Positions 1-7,179 are shown, numbered from the stretch's first letter. The stretch is DNA of 8,084 nucleotides from Chloroflexota bacterium (GCA_021802185.1 JAKAAV010000083.1:1-8084), one strand, 5' to 3'. Numbers and translations are program-made. The notes: generated by a model not told the origin, from the sequence alone.

Positions 1-2
1 AC

Positions 3-227
3 GGCATCGTGATCTCGGGCGACCTCGGGACGATCAAGCCCGACCCGGCGATGTTCCGGGCGCTGCTCGACCGCCACGGCCTCCGGCCCGGGGGCACGGC
101 CTACGTCGACGATTCGGCACCGAACGTGGCGGCGGCCGGGCGGCTCGGGCTCGTCGCGATCCTGTTCCGCGACCCGGCCTCGCTGCGTCGCGAGCTCGCC
201 GAACTGGGGCTGCCCATCGCGCCATGA
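3..227 (+). CDS. HAD-family hydrolase, C-terminal fragment (5' end outside window)
   Basis: This is the last 74 residues of a haloacid dehalogenase-superfamily hydrolase, read in the frame that begins at base 3. Two family motifs are visible: the lysine of motif III in IKPDPAMF (fragment residue 12), and the paired aspartates of motif IV in YVDDSAPN (residues 36-37) that bind Mg2+. The motif I nucleophile aspartate and the cap domain must lie upstream, outside the window. The ending, with a helix after motif IV and then FRDPASLRREL, resembles HAD-IA phosphatases of the YihX-like group. The enzyme is probably a cytoplasmic phosphatase acting on a small phosphorylated metabolite; the substrate cannot be deduced. 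Its stop codon overlaps an ATG at 224 that opens the reading frame of the next gene, but that ATG is probably not the real start. Confidence 0.85.
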   Translation, partial: GIVISGDLGTIKPDPAMFRALLDRHGLRPGGTAYVDDSAPNVAAAGRLGLVAILFRDPASLRRELAELGLPIAP

Positions 228-253
228 CCGCGACCGTCGGGGTCGCCGGCGCC

Positions 254-259
254 TATGAT
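254..259 (+). promoter_or_regulatory. Putative -10 promoter box (TATGAT) ahead of the oxidoreductase operon
   Basis: TATGAT differs from the sigma-70 consensus TATAAT at one base and stands out in a very GC-rich setting. The -35 region is weak: CGACCG lies 17 nt upstream at 231-236. The box sits between the arms of an 8-bp perfect inverted repeat, CCGGCGCC at 246-253 and GGCGCCGG at 271-278. A repressor could use that repeat, or it could form a hairpin. Inferred to drive the genes starting at 353. Confidence 0.45.
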
Positions 260-307
260 CGGCGAACGGAGGCGCCGGTGGACGGCCGGCGGGCCCGATC
301 GAACGAC

Positions 308-356
308 AGGAGCGGAGCGCGTGCGATTCGACGCGGTTCCGGCGGTGACACCGTGA
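308..356 (+). other. Shine-Dalgarno plus 11-residue leader ORF overlapping the oxidoreductase start
   Basis: AGGAG at 308-312 lies 8 nt before a GTG at 321. That GTG opens an 11-codon reading frame (VRFDAVPAVTP) which stops at TGA 354-356. The stop overlaps the GTG at 353, proposed as the oxidoreductase start, in a GTGA arrangement typical of translational coupling. The ribosome binding site for this mini-ORF is clearly better than the one directly before 353 (only GGTGA at 344-348). It may be a coupling leader peptide. It may also be chance, or a sign that translation of the oxidoreductase really begins further upstream. Confidence 0.3.
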
Positions 357-1369
357 GCGCGCAGCTTCGCGCCGGCATCGTCGGGACGGGATTCATCGGG
401 GAGACCCATCTCGGGGCGTGGACGGCGGAGGGCGTGACGACCGTCGTGTACGACGTGGACTCGGCGCGCGCCGACGAGCTCGCGGGTCGCTTCGGCGCGA
501 CGACGGCCTCCTCGCTCGGCGAGCTGTTCGAGGCGGTCGACGTCGTCGACGTGTGCACGCCGACGCACCTGCATGCGCCGGTCGCGATCGCGGCGGCGAA
601 GGCCGGGCGGCACGTCATCTGCGAGAAGCCGATGGCACGGACGGCCGCCGACGCGGAGGCGATGCTCGACGCGGCCCGCGAGGCGGGCGTCCGCCTGCTG
701 GTCGGCCACGTCGTGCGGTTCTTCCCCGAGTACGTCGCGGCACGCGACGCCGTCCTCGCCGGGCAGATCGGCGACCCGGGCGTGCTCCGCCTGACCCGCG
801 CGAGCTTTCGGCCGCGCCAGCCGGCGGGCCACTGGTTCTTCGACCACGCGAAGTCGGGCGGGATTGTCCTCGACCTGATGATCCACGACCTGGACTACGC
901 GCGGTGGGTGGCCGGCGAGGTCGTCGCGGTCGAATGCCGCTCGGCGATCGTCGATCGGCCGGAGGCGGGCGTCGACCACGCCGTCGCGATCCTCACCCAC
1001 GCGTCGGGCGCGATCAGCCACGTCTCGGCGTCCTGGGCGTACGCGCCGCCGACGTTTCGGACCGCCTTCGAGATCGCGGGTTCCCACGGCCTGATCGAGC
1101 ACGACTCCGCGTTCACCGCGCCGGTCACGCCATACCTGCTGGCCTCGGGCGATGGCGCCACGACCACGGCGCTCGCGGACACGTCGCTGAACGGCGACCC
1201 GTTCCGGCATGAGCTGGCCGAGTTCGCGAGGGCGATGGTGGACGGGACACCGACCCGGACGAGCGCGCAGGATGCCCTCGCGACGCTCCGGCTGGCGCTT
1301 GCGGCCGACCAGTCGGCCCACGAGGGCGGCCGGGTGGTCCGGCTCGATCCGGCGGAGGCGGTGCGATGA
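353..1369 (+). CDS. Gfo/Idh/MocA family NAD(P)-dependent oxidoreductase (first of pair)
   Basis: A 338-residue cytoplasmic dehydrogenase of the glucose-fructose oxidoreductase/inositol dehydrogenase/MocA family, which usually oxidises or reduces a sugar or polyol hydroxyl with NAD(P). The N-terminal Rossmann fold has the GTGFIG motif (residues 11-16) directly after the first beta strand. The family signature CEKP follows (90-93), carrying the catalytic lysine. The C-terminal domain has the substrate-site pattern GG-x3-D-x3-H (169-178; D174, H178). Length is normal. I chose GTG at 353 because homology begins within a few residues of it. In-frame alternatives are GTG 278, preceded by GGAGG at 268-272, and ATG 224, which overlaps the HAD stop; both add an Arg-rich stretch that looks non-coding. 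It overlaps the next gene by 4 nt (ATGA), so the two are probably co-translated. The substrate is unknown. Confidence 0.92.
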   Translation: MSAQLRAGIVGTGFIGETHLGAWTAEGVTTVVYDVDSARADELAGRFGATTASSLGELFEAVDVVDVCTPTHLHAPVAIAAAKAGRHVICEKPMARTAADAEAMLDAAREAGVRLLVGHVVRFFPEYVAARDAVLAGQIGDPGVLRLTRASFRPRQPAGHWFFDHAKSGGIVLDLMIHDLDYARWVAGEVVAVECRSAIVDRPEAGVDHAVAILTHASGAISHVSASWAYAPPTFRTAFEIAGSHGLIEHDSAFTAPVTPYLLASGDGATTTALADTSLNGDPFRHELAEFARAMVDGTPTRTSAQDALATLRLALAADQSAHEGGRVVRLDPAEAVR

Positions 1370-2403
1370 CCGGGCACGAACGACGCGCCGCAGCCGGCAA
1401 CGTCCGCATCGGCGTCCTCTCGATGGAGCACGTGCACGCGAGGTCGTACGTGCCGCTGCTCGCCGATCTGCCGGGCGTGGACCTCGCCGGGATCTGGGAC
1501 GCGAACCCCGAACGTGCCTCGTCGGCCGCCGGAGGCGCCGGTACGCGCGCGTTCGGATCGGTCGCCGGCCTCCTCGAGCAGGTCGACGCCGTCGTGGTGA
1601 CCGCGCCGAACGCCGAGCACCGGGACCTCGTGGAGCAGGCGGCCGTTGCGGGCGTCGACGTCCTGTGCGAGAAGCCGCTCGCGACGAACGTTCCGGACGC
1701 GCGCGCGATCGTGGACGCGTGCGAGCGCGCCGGGGTGCTGCTGATGACCGCGTTCCCGTCGCGCTGGAACCCGGCTGTCCGGACGCTGCGGTCCACGATC
1801 GTGGCCGGCGGCCTCGGCGAGGTCGTGGCGCTCGAAGGCGTGAACACCGGCGCCATGCCGGACATCCATGCCGCGTGGTTCGTCGACCCGGCGCGCTCCG
1901 GCGGCGGTGCCGTGACCGACCACGTCGTGCACCTGGCGGACCTGTACCGCTGGATGCTCGGGTCGGAGGTCGTCGAGGTCTACGCGGTCGCGAACCGCAT
2001 CCTGCAGGAGCACTTCGACGGGGTCGAGACCGGGGGGCTCGTGTCGCTCCGGTTCGCCAACGGGACGTTCGCGACGATCGACTGCAGCTGGAGCAAGCCG
2101 CGCTCGTACCCGACGTGGGGCGGGCTCTCGATCTCGGCGATCGGGACCGGCGGGGCGATCACGGTCGACGCCTTCCGGCAGCGCCTCGCCGTCTACGGCA
2201 CCCGAGAGGCGGGGATCTCGTGGCCGGACTGGGGGCCGGATTCCGACCGCTCGATGCTCGAAGCCTTCGTCGACGCGGTGCGCGAGCAACGCCAACCGGC
2301 GGTCACGGGCGTCGACGGGCTGCGGGCCGTGGAGATCGTCGACGCGGCGTACCGGTCGATCGAGGCGGGCGAGCCGGTGCGGGTGGGCAGCGCGGGGGGA
2401 TGA
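1366..2403 (+). CDS. Gfo/Idh/MocA family oxidoreductase with atypical dinucleotide loop (second of pair)
   Basis: A 345-residue member of the same superfamily as its upstream neighbour, which it overlaps by 4 nt. CEKPLA at residues 101-106 carries the conserved lysine (K103). The C-terminal domain has GGGAVTDHVVHLAD (179-192), giving the expected D185, H189 and D192. The first glycine-rich loop is unusual: where GxGxxG is expected, the sequence reads GVLSMEHVHARSY (16-28), with an HxH at 22-24. A subgroup of this superfamily has such histidine-containing loops, so this is probably a real variant and not damage. Two adjacent, divergent members suggest consecutive redox steps on one sugar or cyclitol, or a heteromeric enzyme. 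Neither can be shown from sequence. About 10 extra residues precede the first strand; no better start was found. Confidence 0.9.
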   Translation: MTGHERRAAAGNVRIGVLSMEHVHARSYVPLLADLPGVDLAGIWDANPERASSAAGGAGTRAFGSVAGLLEQVDAVVVTAPNAEHRDLVEQAAVAGVDVLCEKPLATNVPDARAIVDACERAGVLLMTAFPSRWNPAVRTLRSTIVAGGLGEVVALEGVNTGAMPDIHAAWFVDPARSGGGAVTDHVVHLADLYRWMLGSEVVEVYAVANRILQEHFDGVETGGLVSLRFANGTFATIDCSWSKPRSYPTWGGLSISAIGTGGAITVDAFRQRLAVYGTREAGISWPDWGPDSDRSMLEAFVDAVREQRQPAVTGVDGLRAVEIVDAAYRSIEAGEPVRVGSAGG

Positions 2404-2410
2404 TCGTGCG

Positions 2411-3436
2411 ATGACCGCGCACCCGGTCCCGGGCCATCGCGGGTCGCTTCCGGCGCCGTTCCGCCGGTCGCACATCCGGGTCTGGCTGGCCGTCGTGGTC
2501 GGGGTCGTGCTCGCCGGCACGGCTGGATACGTCGTCATCGAGGGCTGGACGCCCCTCGACGCGCTCTACATGACGGTCATCACCGTGACGACCGTCGGGT
2601 TCCGGGAGGTTGCGCCCCTCGGCGCGGCAGGCCAGGCGTGGACGATGCTCCTCGCGGTGCTCGGCGTCGGCCTCCTGTTCGGTTTCGTGGGGGTCGTGGC
2701 GGAGTCGCTCGTGGTCGAGGCGACGAGCGGAAAGCGGGAGGCGAGGCGGATGGCGCAGGCGGTCGACGCGCTGAGCGGCCATTTCGTGCTGTGCGGCTAC
2801 GGCCGGGTCGGCTCGACGGTTGCCGCCGAACTGCGGCACGACGGCGGCCAGGTCGTCGTGATCGACGTGCTGGCGGACTCGCTCCGGCGGGCCCGCGAGG
2901 CGGGGCTCCTCGTGGTCGAGGGCGACGCCACGGACGAGACGACGCTCCGGGCGGCGGGGATCGAGCGGGCACGCGGGCTCATCACGACGGTCGACTCGGA
3001 CGCGAGCAACGTGTACGTGATCCTGTCGGCCCGAGCGATCAACCCGCGCCTGTTCGTCGTCGCACGCGCGAACGCCGCCGGGGCCGAGGCGCGGGTTCGC
3101 CAGGCCGGCGCCGACCGGGTCGTCTCGCCGTACACGATGGCCGGCCACCGCATCGCGAGCCTCGCGATGCGCCCGCGCGTGGTCGAGTTCATCGACGCGG
3201 CGATGTCGCATGGCGAGCTCGCCTTCTCGCTCGAGGAGGTGACGGCGCGCGAGGGCGACGCGATCGCGGGGCACACCGTCGGCGAGCTGCGGGAGCTCGG
3301 CATCTTCACGCTCGCGGTGGTGCTGGGCGAGGGCGGCTACGCCGCCAATCCGGGCCCCGAGCGCCGGATCCGGAGCGGCGAGACCGTGATCGTGTCGGGC
3401 AGCGCCGAGATGCTGGGGACGCTCCGGGTTTCGTAG
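2411..3436 (+). CDS. Two-TM potassium channel with RCK (TrkA-N/TrkA-C) regulatory domain
   Basis: A 341-residue MthK-like channel subunit of the cytoplasmic membrane, expected to form a tetrameric pore with an RCK gating ring. After a basic N-terminus (1-23) come TM1 (about 24-43), a pore helix (about 48-60), the filter (61-65) and TM2 (about 76-98). The linker is charged (105-117). An RCK N-domain follows with a Rossmann strand and GYGRVG (129-134), an acidic D152 after the second strand and GDATDE (171-176). A TrkA-C-like domain ends the protein (about 262-338). The filter reads TVGFR; R65 (codon CGG at 2603) replaces the second filter glycine of TVGYG/TVGFG. It starts 7 nt after the upstream oxidoreductase and is probably in the same operon, although no functional link is evident. 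The ribosome site is modest: a G-run at 2395-2399, about 11 nt from the ATG. An internal start is described separately. Confidence 0.93.
   Translation: MTAHPVPGHRGSLPAPFRRSHIRVWLAVVVGVVLAGTAGYVVIEGWTPLDALYMTVITVTTVGFREVAPLGAAGQAWTMLLAVLGVGLLFGFVGVVAESLVVEATSGKREARRMAQAVDALSGHFVLCGYGRVGSTVAAELRHDGGQVVVIDVLADSLRRAREAGLLVVEGDATDETTLRAAGIERARGLITTVDSDASNVYVILSARAINPRLFVVARANAAGAEARVRQAGADRVVSPYTMAGHRIASLAMRPRVVEFIDAAMSHGELAFSLEEVTAREGDAIAGHTVGELRELGIFTLAVVLGEGGYAANPGPERRIRSGETVIVSGSAEMLGTLRVS
2736..2752 (+). promoter_or_regulatory. Strong internal ribosome binding site and ATG for a possible free RCK subunit
   Basis: GGGAGG at 2736-2741 is followed after 8 nt by an in-frame ATG at 2750, codon 114 of the channel gene. 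The position is exactly between TM2 and the RCK domain. Initiation here would give a soluble 228-residue protein (2750-3436) with complete RCK N and C domains. This Shine-Dalgarno sequence is better than the one before the full-length start. In the archaeal channel MthK an internal methionine at the corresponding place (Met107) yields free RCK subunits that complete the octameric gating ring; its use here is inferred by analogy. Confidence 0.5.
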
Positions 3437-3438
3437 GA

Positions 3439-3474
3439 CCGGGACAGCGCCCTCCCGCGGCAACGCTGTCCCGG
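3439..3474. terminator. Hairpin between convergent genes, possible bidirectional terminator
   Basis: CCGGGACAGCG at 3439-3449 and CGCTGTCCCGG at 3464-3474 form a perfect 11-bp GC-rich stem with a 14-nt loop. It begins 2 nt after the channel stop codon and lies 52 nt beyond the kgd stop on the other strand. No T-run follows on either strand, so it is not a classical intrinsic terminator. Placement between convergent genes still favours an end-of-transcript role for both. Confidence 0.5.
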
Positions 3475-3511
3475 GCCGGCGCTGTCCCGCGCCAGCGCTC
3501 TCCCGCGCCGG
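3448..3511. repeat. 16-bp tandem repeat, four copies, between convergent genes
   Basis: Four head-to-tail 16-bp units follow the pattern CGCTGTCCCGCGCCRG: 3448-3463 (degenerate, 12 of 16 identical to the last unit), 3464-3479, 3480-3495 and 3496-3511. The array fills most of the 89-bp gap between the channel and kgd stop codons. The second and third units both carry CGCTGTCCC, so either could pair with the single GGGACAGCG at 3441-3449 and form alternative hairpins. Confidence 0.75.
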
Positions 3512-3525
3512 CCCCGGCTCCCCGC

Positions 3526-6500
3526 TCAGCCGACGGCCGGAGCTGCCTCGCCGCGCTGTTGTGCGGCGTGTCCGGCCCGTGGCCCGATCCCGAGGGCCTC
3601 GCGGACGATGCGCGCTTCCGTCGCACGGTGCGCCGCCTGGTATCCCTCGGCCGGTGCCGACCGCTCCGGGCGCGACACCTCGAGAATCGGCGTGCCCGCG
3701 GGCACGACACCGAGCAGTTCGGGGACGAGGAACTTCCGCGCGCCCATGTTGCGCGGCTCTTCCTGGGCCCACACGACCGTCTCGAGCGACCGGTAGCGGC
3801 GCAGGACCTGGCGCAGCTCCCGCGCGGGGAACGGGTACAGCAGCTCGACCCGAACGACCGCGGTCTCGGGCGCGGCGGCCGCGACCTCCGGGGCCGTCAG
3901 CTCGTAGAACAGGCGCCCGCTGCACAGCACCACGCGCCGGACCGCATCGCGATCCTGCGCGTGCCGCGCGTCGTCGAGGACGGGCTGGAAGCCGCCGGTC
4001 GCGAGCTCGTCGAGCGTCGAAGTCGCCGCCGGCAGGCGGAGCAGGCCCTTCGGCGTCATCAGCACCAGGGGTCGGATGAGGCTGCGCAGCGCCTGGTCGC
4101 GCAGCAGGTGGAAGTACTGGGCGGGGGTCGTGCAGTTCGCGACCCGGATGTTCCGCTCGGCCCCGAGTGCGAGGTAGCGCTCCAGCCGCGCGCTCGAGTG
4201 CTCGGGGCCCTGGCCCTCGTACCCGTGTGGCAGGAGCATCGCCAGCCGCGACGTCAGTCCCCACTTGGCCAGGCCCGCGATGATGAACTGGTCGATGATC
4301 ACCTCGCCGGCGTTCGCGAAGTCTCCGTACTGCGCCTCCCACAGCACGAGCGCGTCCGGCGCCAGCACCGCGTAGCCGTATTCGAAGCCGAGGCACGCGT
4401 ACTCCGACAGCGGGGAGTCGTACAGCTCGAACGCGGCGCGCGCCCCGTCGAGGTGACGCAGCGGGGTGAAGCGCTCGCCCGTGCGCGCGTCGTGCAGGAC
4501 GAGGTGGCGCTGCGAGAACGTGCCGCGCTCGGTGTCCTGACCGGTCAGCCGGACGGGGACGCCCTCGAGCAGCAGCGAACCGAGCGCGAGCTGCTCGGCG
4601 TGCGCCCACGCGATCCGGCCACCGTCGGCGAGCGCGTCTCGTCGCCGTTCGAGCTGGCGCAGCAGCTTCGGGTGGACCGTGAAGTCGTCGGGCCATGCGT
4701 GCAGGCGGTCGTTGATCCTCCGGAGAACCGCGACGTCGACCTGCGGCACCTGGGGCGGGCGCGCCGCATCGGGCGCGTCCCCGGTCGCCGCCAATGGATC
4801 CGATGTGGCGTCCGCAGGTCGTTCGGTGCGCTGCGCGCGCCGGCCGGGCTTGGGCAGGCGCTCGCGGATCTCCGCCAGGCGCCGCTCGGCCTGCTCGAGC
4901 GCGGCGTCGCCTGCCGCCTCGTCCACCACGCCGTCCGCCGCCAGGCTGGCGAGATACCGGGCTCGCACGGTCGGGTGTGCGGCGATCGCCTCGTACAGCA
5001 GCGGCTGTGTGTACGCCGGCTCGTCCTCCTCGTTGTGCCCGCGACGCCGGTACCCGACAAGGTCGACCAGGAAATCGCCGTGGAACTTCTGGCGGTACGC
5101 CATCGCGAGCCGGACCGCGGACAGGCACGCCTCAGGGTCGTCGGCGTTGACGTGGACGATCGGCACGTCGAAGCCCTTCGCGACGTCGCTGGCGTAGCTC
5201 GTCGACCGGCCGGCGCTGGGATCGACCGTGAACCCGAGCTGGTTGTTCGCGACGACGTGGATGGTGCCGCCGGTGCCGTAGCCCGCGAGGCGGGCGAGGT
5301 TGAACGTCTCGGCTACGACGCCCTGGCCCGCGATGGCGGCGTCGCCGTGGACGAGCACCGCGATCGCACGACCCGAATCCCGCGGCGCCTCCGGGTCGTG
5401 GCGGTTCGTCTGCTCGGCGCGCGTCCGGCCCTCCACGACCGGGTCCACGGCCTCGAGATGGCTCGGGTTCGGGGCGACCGCAACGTGAACGTCGCCCGCG
5501 GCCGCCTCGTAGGTCCCCGCCGCCCCGCGGTGGTACTTGACGTCGCTCGTCTCGTCGCCCGGCGCCTCGTCGGGCTCCGCGGCCGCGTGCCCGCGCTCGA
5601 ACTCGGACAGGATGTCGGCATACGGCACGCCGACGACGTGCGCGAGCACGTTGAGCCGGCCCCGGTGCGCCATTCCGATCTCGACCGTGTGCGTCCCGGA
5701 CTCCGCCGCGAGTTCGAGGAGCTGCTGCAGCACGGGGACGAGGACGTCGAGCCCCTCGATCGAGAAGCGCTTCTGCCCGAGATACGCGCGCTGGAGGAAC
5801 AGCTCGAACGCCTCGACCGCGGTCAGGCGTTCGAGGAGGCGGCGGCGGTCGTCGGCCGCTGGAGCTGCCAGGAACTCGCCCGACTCGATCGCCTTCCGGA
5901 GCCAGGTGCGTTCCTCGGCGCTCGCGAGGTGCTCGACCTCGAACGCGATCGTCCCGCAGTAGGTGCTCCGCAGCGCGTCGAGGACGTCGGCGAGGGTCTC
6001 GCCGGGCACGTACACGCGGAGGACCGACGCCGGCACGTTGCGGAGGGCGGCGGCGTCGAGGCCCCAGGTCGCGGGATCGAGCGACGGGTCGCCGGGCGGC
6101 TCGGACCCGAGTGGATCGAGGTGCGCGGCGCGGTGGCCGAACTGGCGGTACGAGCGGACGAGCGCCATCGCGCCGGCCACGTCGCCGAGATCGACGCCGG
6201 ATACGGTCCGGCCGGCTGCCGCGTCAGCCGTTGAGGCAGGCGCTGAAACGGTGGATGCGGCAGCGCGCGAGGTGGAAGCCACCACGGGCGAGCCTGCCGC
6301 GTCGCCCGGGAACTGCGGCGACGGAATCGCGGCTGCGTCCGGCACCGCGAGGCTCTCCGCGACCGACTCGTAGAACCCGTCAACGCCCTGGAGTAGCTCG
6401 TCGAGCGTCCGCAGGAAGCGGCCCGACTCGGCGCCCTGGATCACGCGGTGGTCGTACGTGCTCGTGATCGTCATGACCGGCCCGGCAGGGAGGTCCCGGA

Positions 6501-7167
6501 TCGCCCCTGTCGCGATGATCGAGCCCTGCCCGGCCATCAGCCGCGGGACCGACGCCGTCGTGCCGAGCGTGCCGGGGTTCGTGAGCGTGATCGTGGCCCC
6601 GGCGAGGTCGTCGGCGCCGAGGCGCCCTGAGCGGGCCCGATCGACCAGGTCGTCGTACGCGGCGACGAACTCCGCGAAGTCGAGCTCGGCGGCGTCCCGG
6701 ACGACCGGCACGACCAGGAACCGGCCCTCCCGCCCCTCCACGTCGACGGCGAGCCCGAGGTTCACGTGGCCCGGCTCCACGCGATGCGGCCGGCCATCGA
6801 CGACCCGGAACGCCGACGTCATCGCCGGGTGGATCGCGGCGGCCTGCGCGACCGCGTACGCGACGAGGTGCGTGTACGAGAGCCGGCGTGGCGCGACGAC
6901 GCCGTTCAGCGCGGCGCGGGCATCGCGGAGCACCGCCACCGGCACGTCGCGGAACGACGTCGCTGACGGGACCGACAGGCTCTCCTGCATGTTCGCGACG
7001 AGCCGCGCCGCGATCCCCCGGATCGGCGTGATTCCGACGCCATCTCCGGCGCCGGCGCGTGCGGAGGCGTCGGGCGCGGCGGCGAACGGCGACGGCGTTC
7101 GGGTCGCCTGGGCGCGCGCGTCGGTGGCGTGGGGCCGTTCCCGGCCGTGTTGGTCGATGCTCGTCAC
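3526..7167 (-). CDS. kgd: Multifunctional 2-oxoglutarate dehydrogenase E1 / 2-oxoglutarate decarboxylase with fused E2-type succinyltransferase domain
   Basis: A 1213-residue ThDP-dependent TCA-cycle enzyme of the actinobacterial Kgd type, close to the mycobacterial length of about 1230. An Ala-rich leader (1-44) precedes an acyltransferase domain (about 45-262) with TNPGTLGTTASVPRLMAGQG (196-215) and catalytic DHR-x3-G (239-245). No lipoyl domain is present, as expected for this family. After an Ala/Ser/Pro linker (about 275-325) the E1 part begins with YRQFGHRAAHLDPL (340-353). It includes HRGRLN (H501), VKYHRG (H546), the ThDP/Mg motif HGDAA-to-NN (608-642), GHNEEDEP (H711) and GPEHSS (H990). 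It decarboxylates 2-oxoglutarate and passes the succinyl group towards CoA with separate lipoyl and E3 partners, which are not in the window. The start is GTG with only a weak ribosome site; a TAGGCT box 12 nt upstream suggests a very short leader. The C-terminal tail after about 1195 is low-complexity. Confidence 0.97.
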   Translation of the reverse strand: MTSIDQHGRERPHATDARAQATRTPSPFAAAPDASARAGAGDGVGITPIRGIAARLVANMQESLSVPSATSFRDVPVAVLRDARAALNGVVAPRRLSYTHLVAYAVAQAAAIHPAMTSAFRVVDGRPHRVEPGHVNLGLAVDVEGREGRFLVVPVVRDAAELDFAEFVAAYDDLVDRARSGRLGADDLAGATITLTNPGTLGTTASVPRLMAGQGSIIATGAIRDLPAGPVMTITSTYDHRVIQGAESGRFLRTLDELLQGVDGFYESVAESLAVPDAAAIPSPQFPGDAAGSPVVASTSRAAASTVSAPASTADAAAGRTVSGVDLGDVAGAMALVRSYRQFGHRAAHLDPLGSEPPGDPSLDPATWGLDAAALRNVPASVLRVYVPGETLADVLDALRSTYCGTIAFEVEHLASAEERTWLRKAIESGEFLAAPAADDRRRLLERLTAVEAFELFLQRAYLGQKRFSIEGLDVLVPVLQQLLELAAESGTHTVEIGMAHRGRLNVLAHVVGVPYADILSEFERGHAAAEPDEAPGDETSDVKYHRGAAGTYEAAAGDVHVAVAPNPSHLEAVDPVVEGRTRAEQTNRHDPEAPRDSGRAIAVLVHGDAAIAGQGVVAETFNLARLAGYGTGGTIHVVANNQLGFTVDPSAGRSTSYASDVAKGFDVPIVHVNADDPEACLSAVRLAMAYRQKFHGDFLVDLVGYRRRGHNEEDEPAYTQPLLYEAIAAHPTVRARYLASLAADGVVDEAAGDAALEQAERRLAEIRERLPKPGRRAQRTERPADATSDPLAATGDAPDAARPPQVPQVDVAVLRRINDRLHAWPDDFTVHPKLLRQLERRRDALADGGRIAWAHAEQLALGSLLLEGVPVRLTGQDTERGTFSQRHLVLHDARTGERFTPLRHLDGARAAFELYDSPLSEYACLGFEYGYAVLAPDALVLWEAQYGDFANAGEVIIDQFIIAGLAKWGLTSRLAMLLPHGYEGQGPEHSSARLERYLALGAERNIRVANCTTPAQYFHLLRDQALRSLIRPLVLMTPKGLLRLPAATSTLDELATGGFQPVLDDARHAQDRDAVRRVVLCSGRLFYELTAPEVAAAAPETAVVRVELLYPFPARELRQVLRRYRSLETVVWAQEEPRNMGARKFLVPELLGVVPAGTPILEVSRPERSAPAEGYQAAHRATEARIVREALGIGPRAGHAAQQRGEAAPAVG

Positions 7168-7179
7168 GGTGAGCGTTCG

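Noticed and set aside
224..352. Signal peptide or extra domain at the N-terminus of the first oxidoreductase, if ATG 224 is used
   Set aside because: The stretch is Arg-rich without a hydrophobic core, is not expected in the family, and contains a promoter-like box and a coupled mini-ORF.
3526..3700. Possible extra domain at the Kgd C-terminus
   Set aside because: The last 20 or so residues are Ala/Gly/Arg-rich and simply trail off after the normal E1 C-terminal domain.
2303..5128. A minus-strand open frame of about 940 codons overlapping kgd, the channel and part of the second oxidoreductase
   Set aside because: Its composition is low-complexity and Arg-rich, and it is out of frame with kgd, whose conserved motifs fix the real frame.
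2638..6234. A plus-strand open frame of about 1200 codons running through the channel gene and antisense to kgd
   Set aside because: It is extremely Arg/Ala/Gly/Pro-rich with no recognisable domain and spans two well-supported genes; long antisense frames are expected in DNA this GC-rich.
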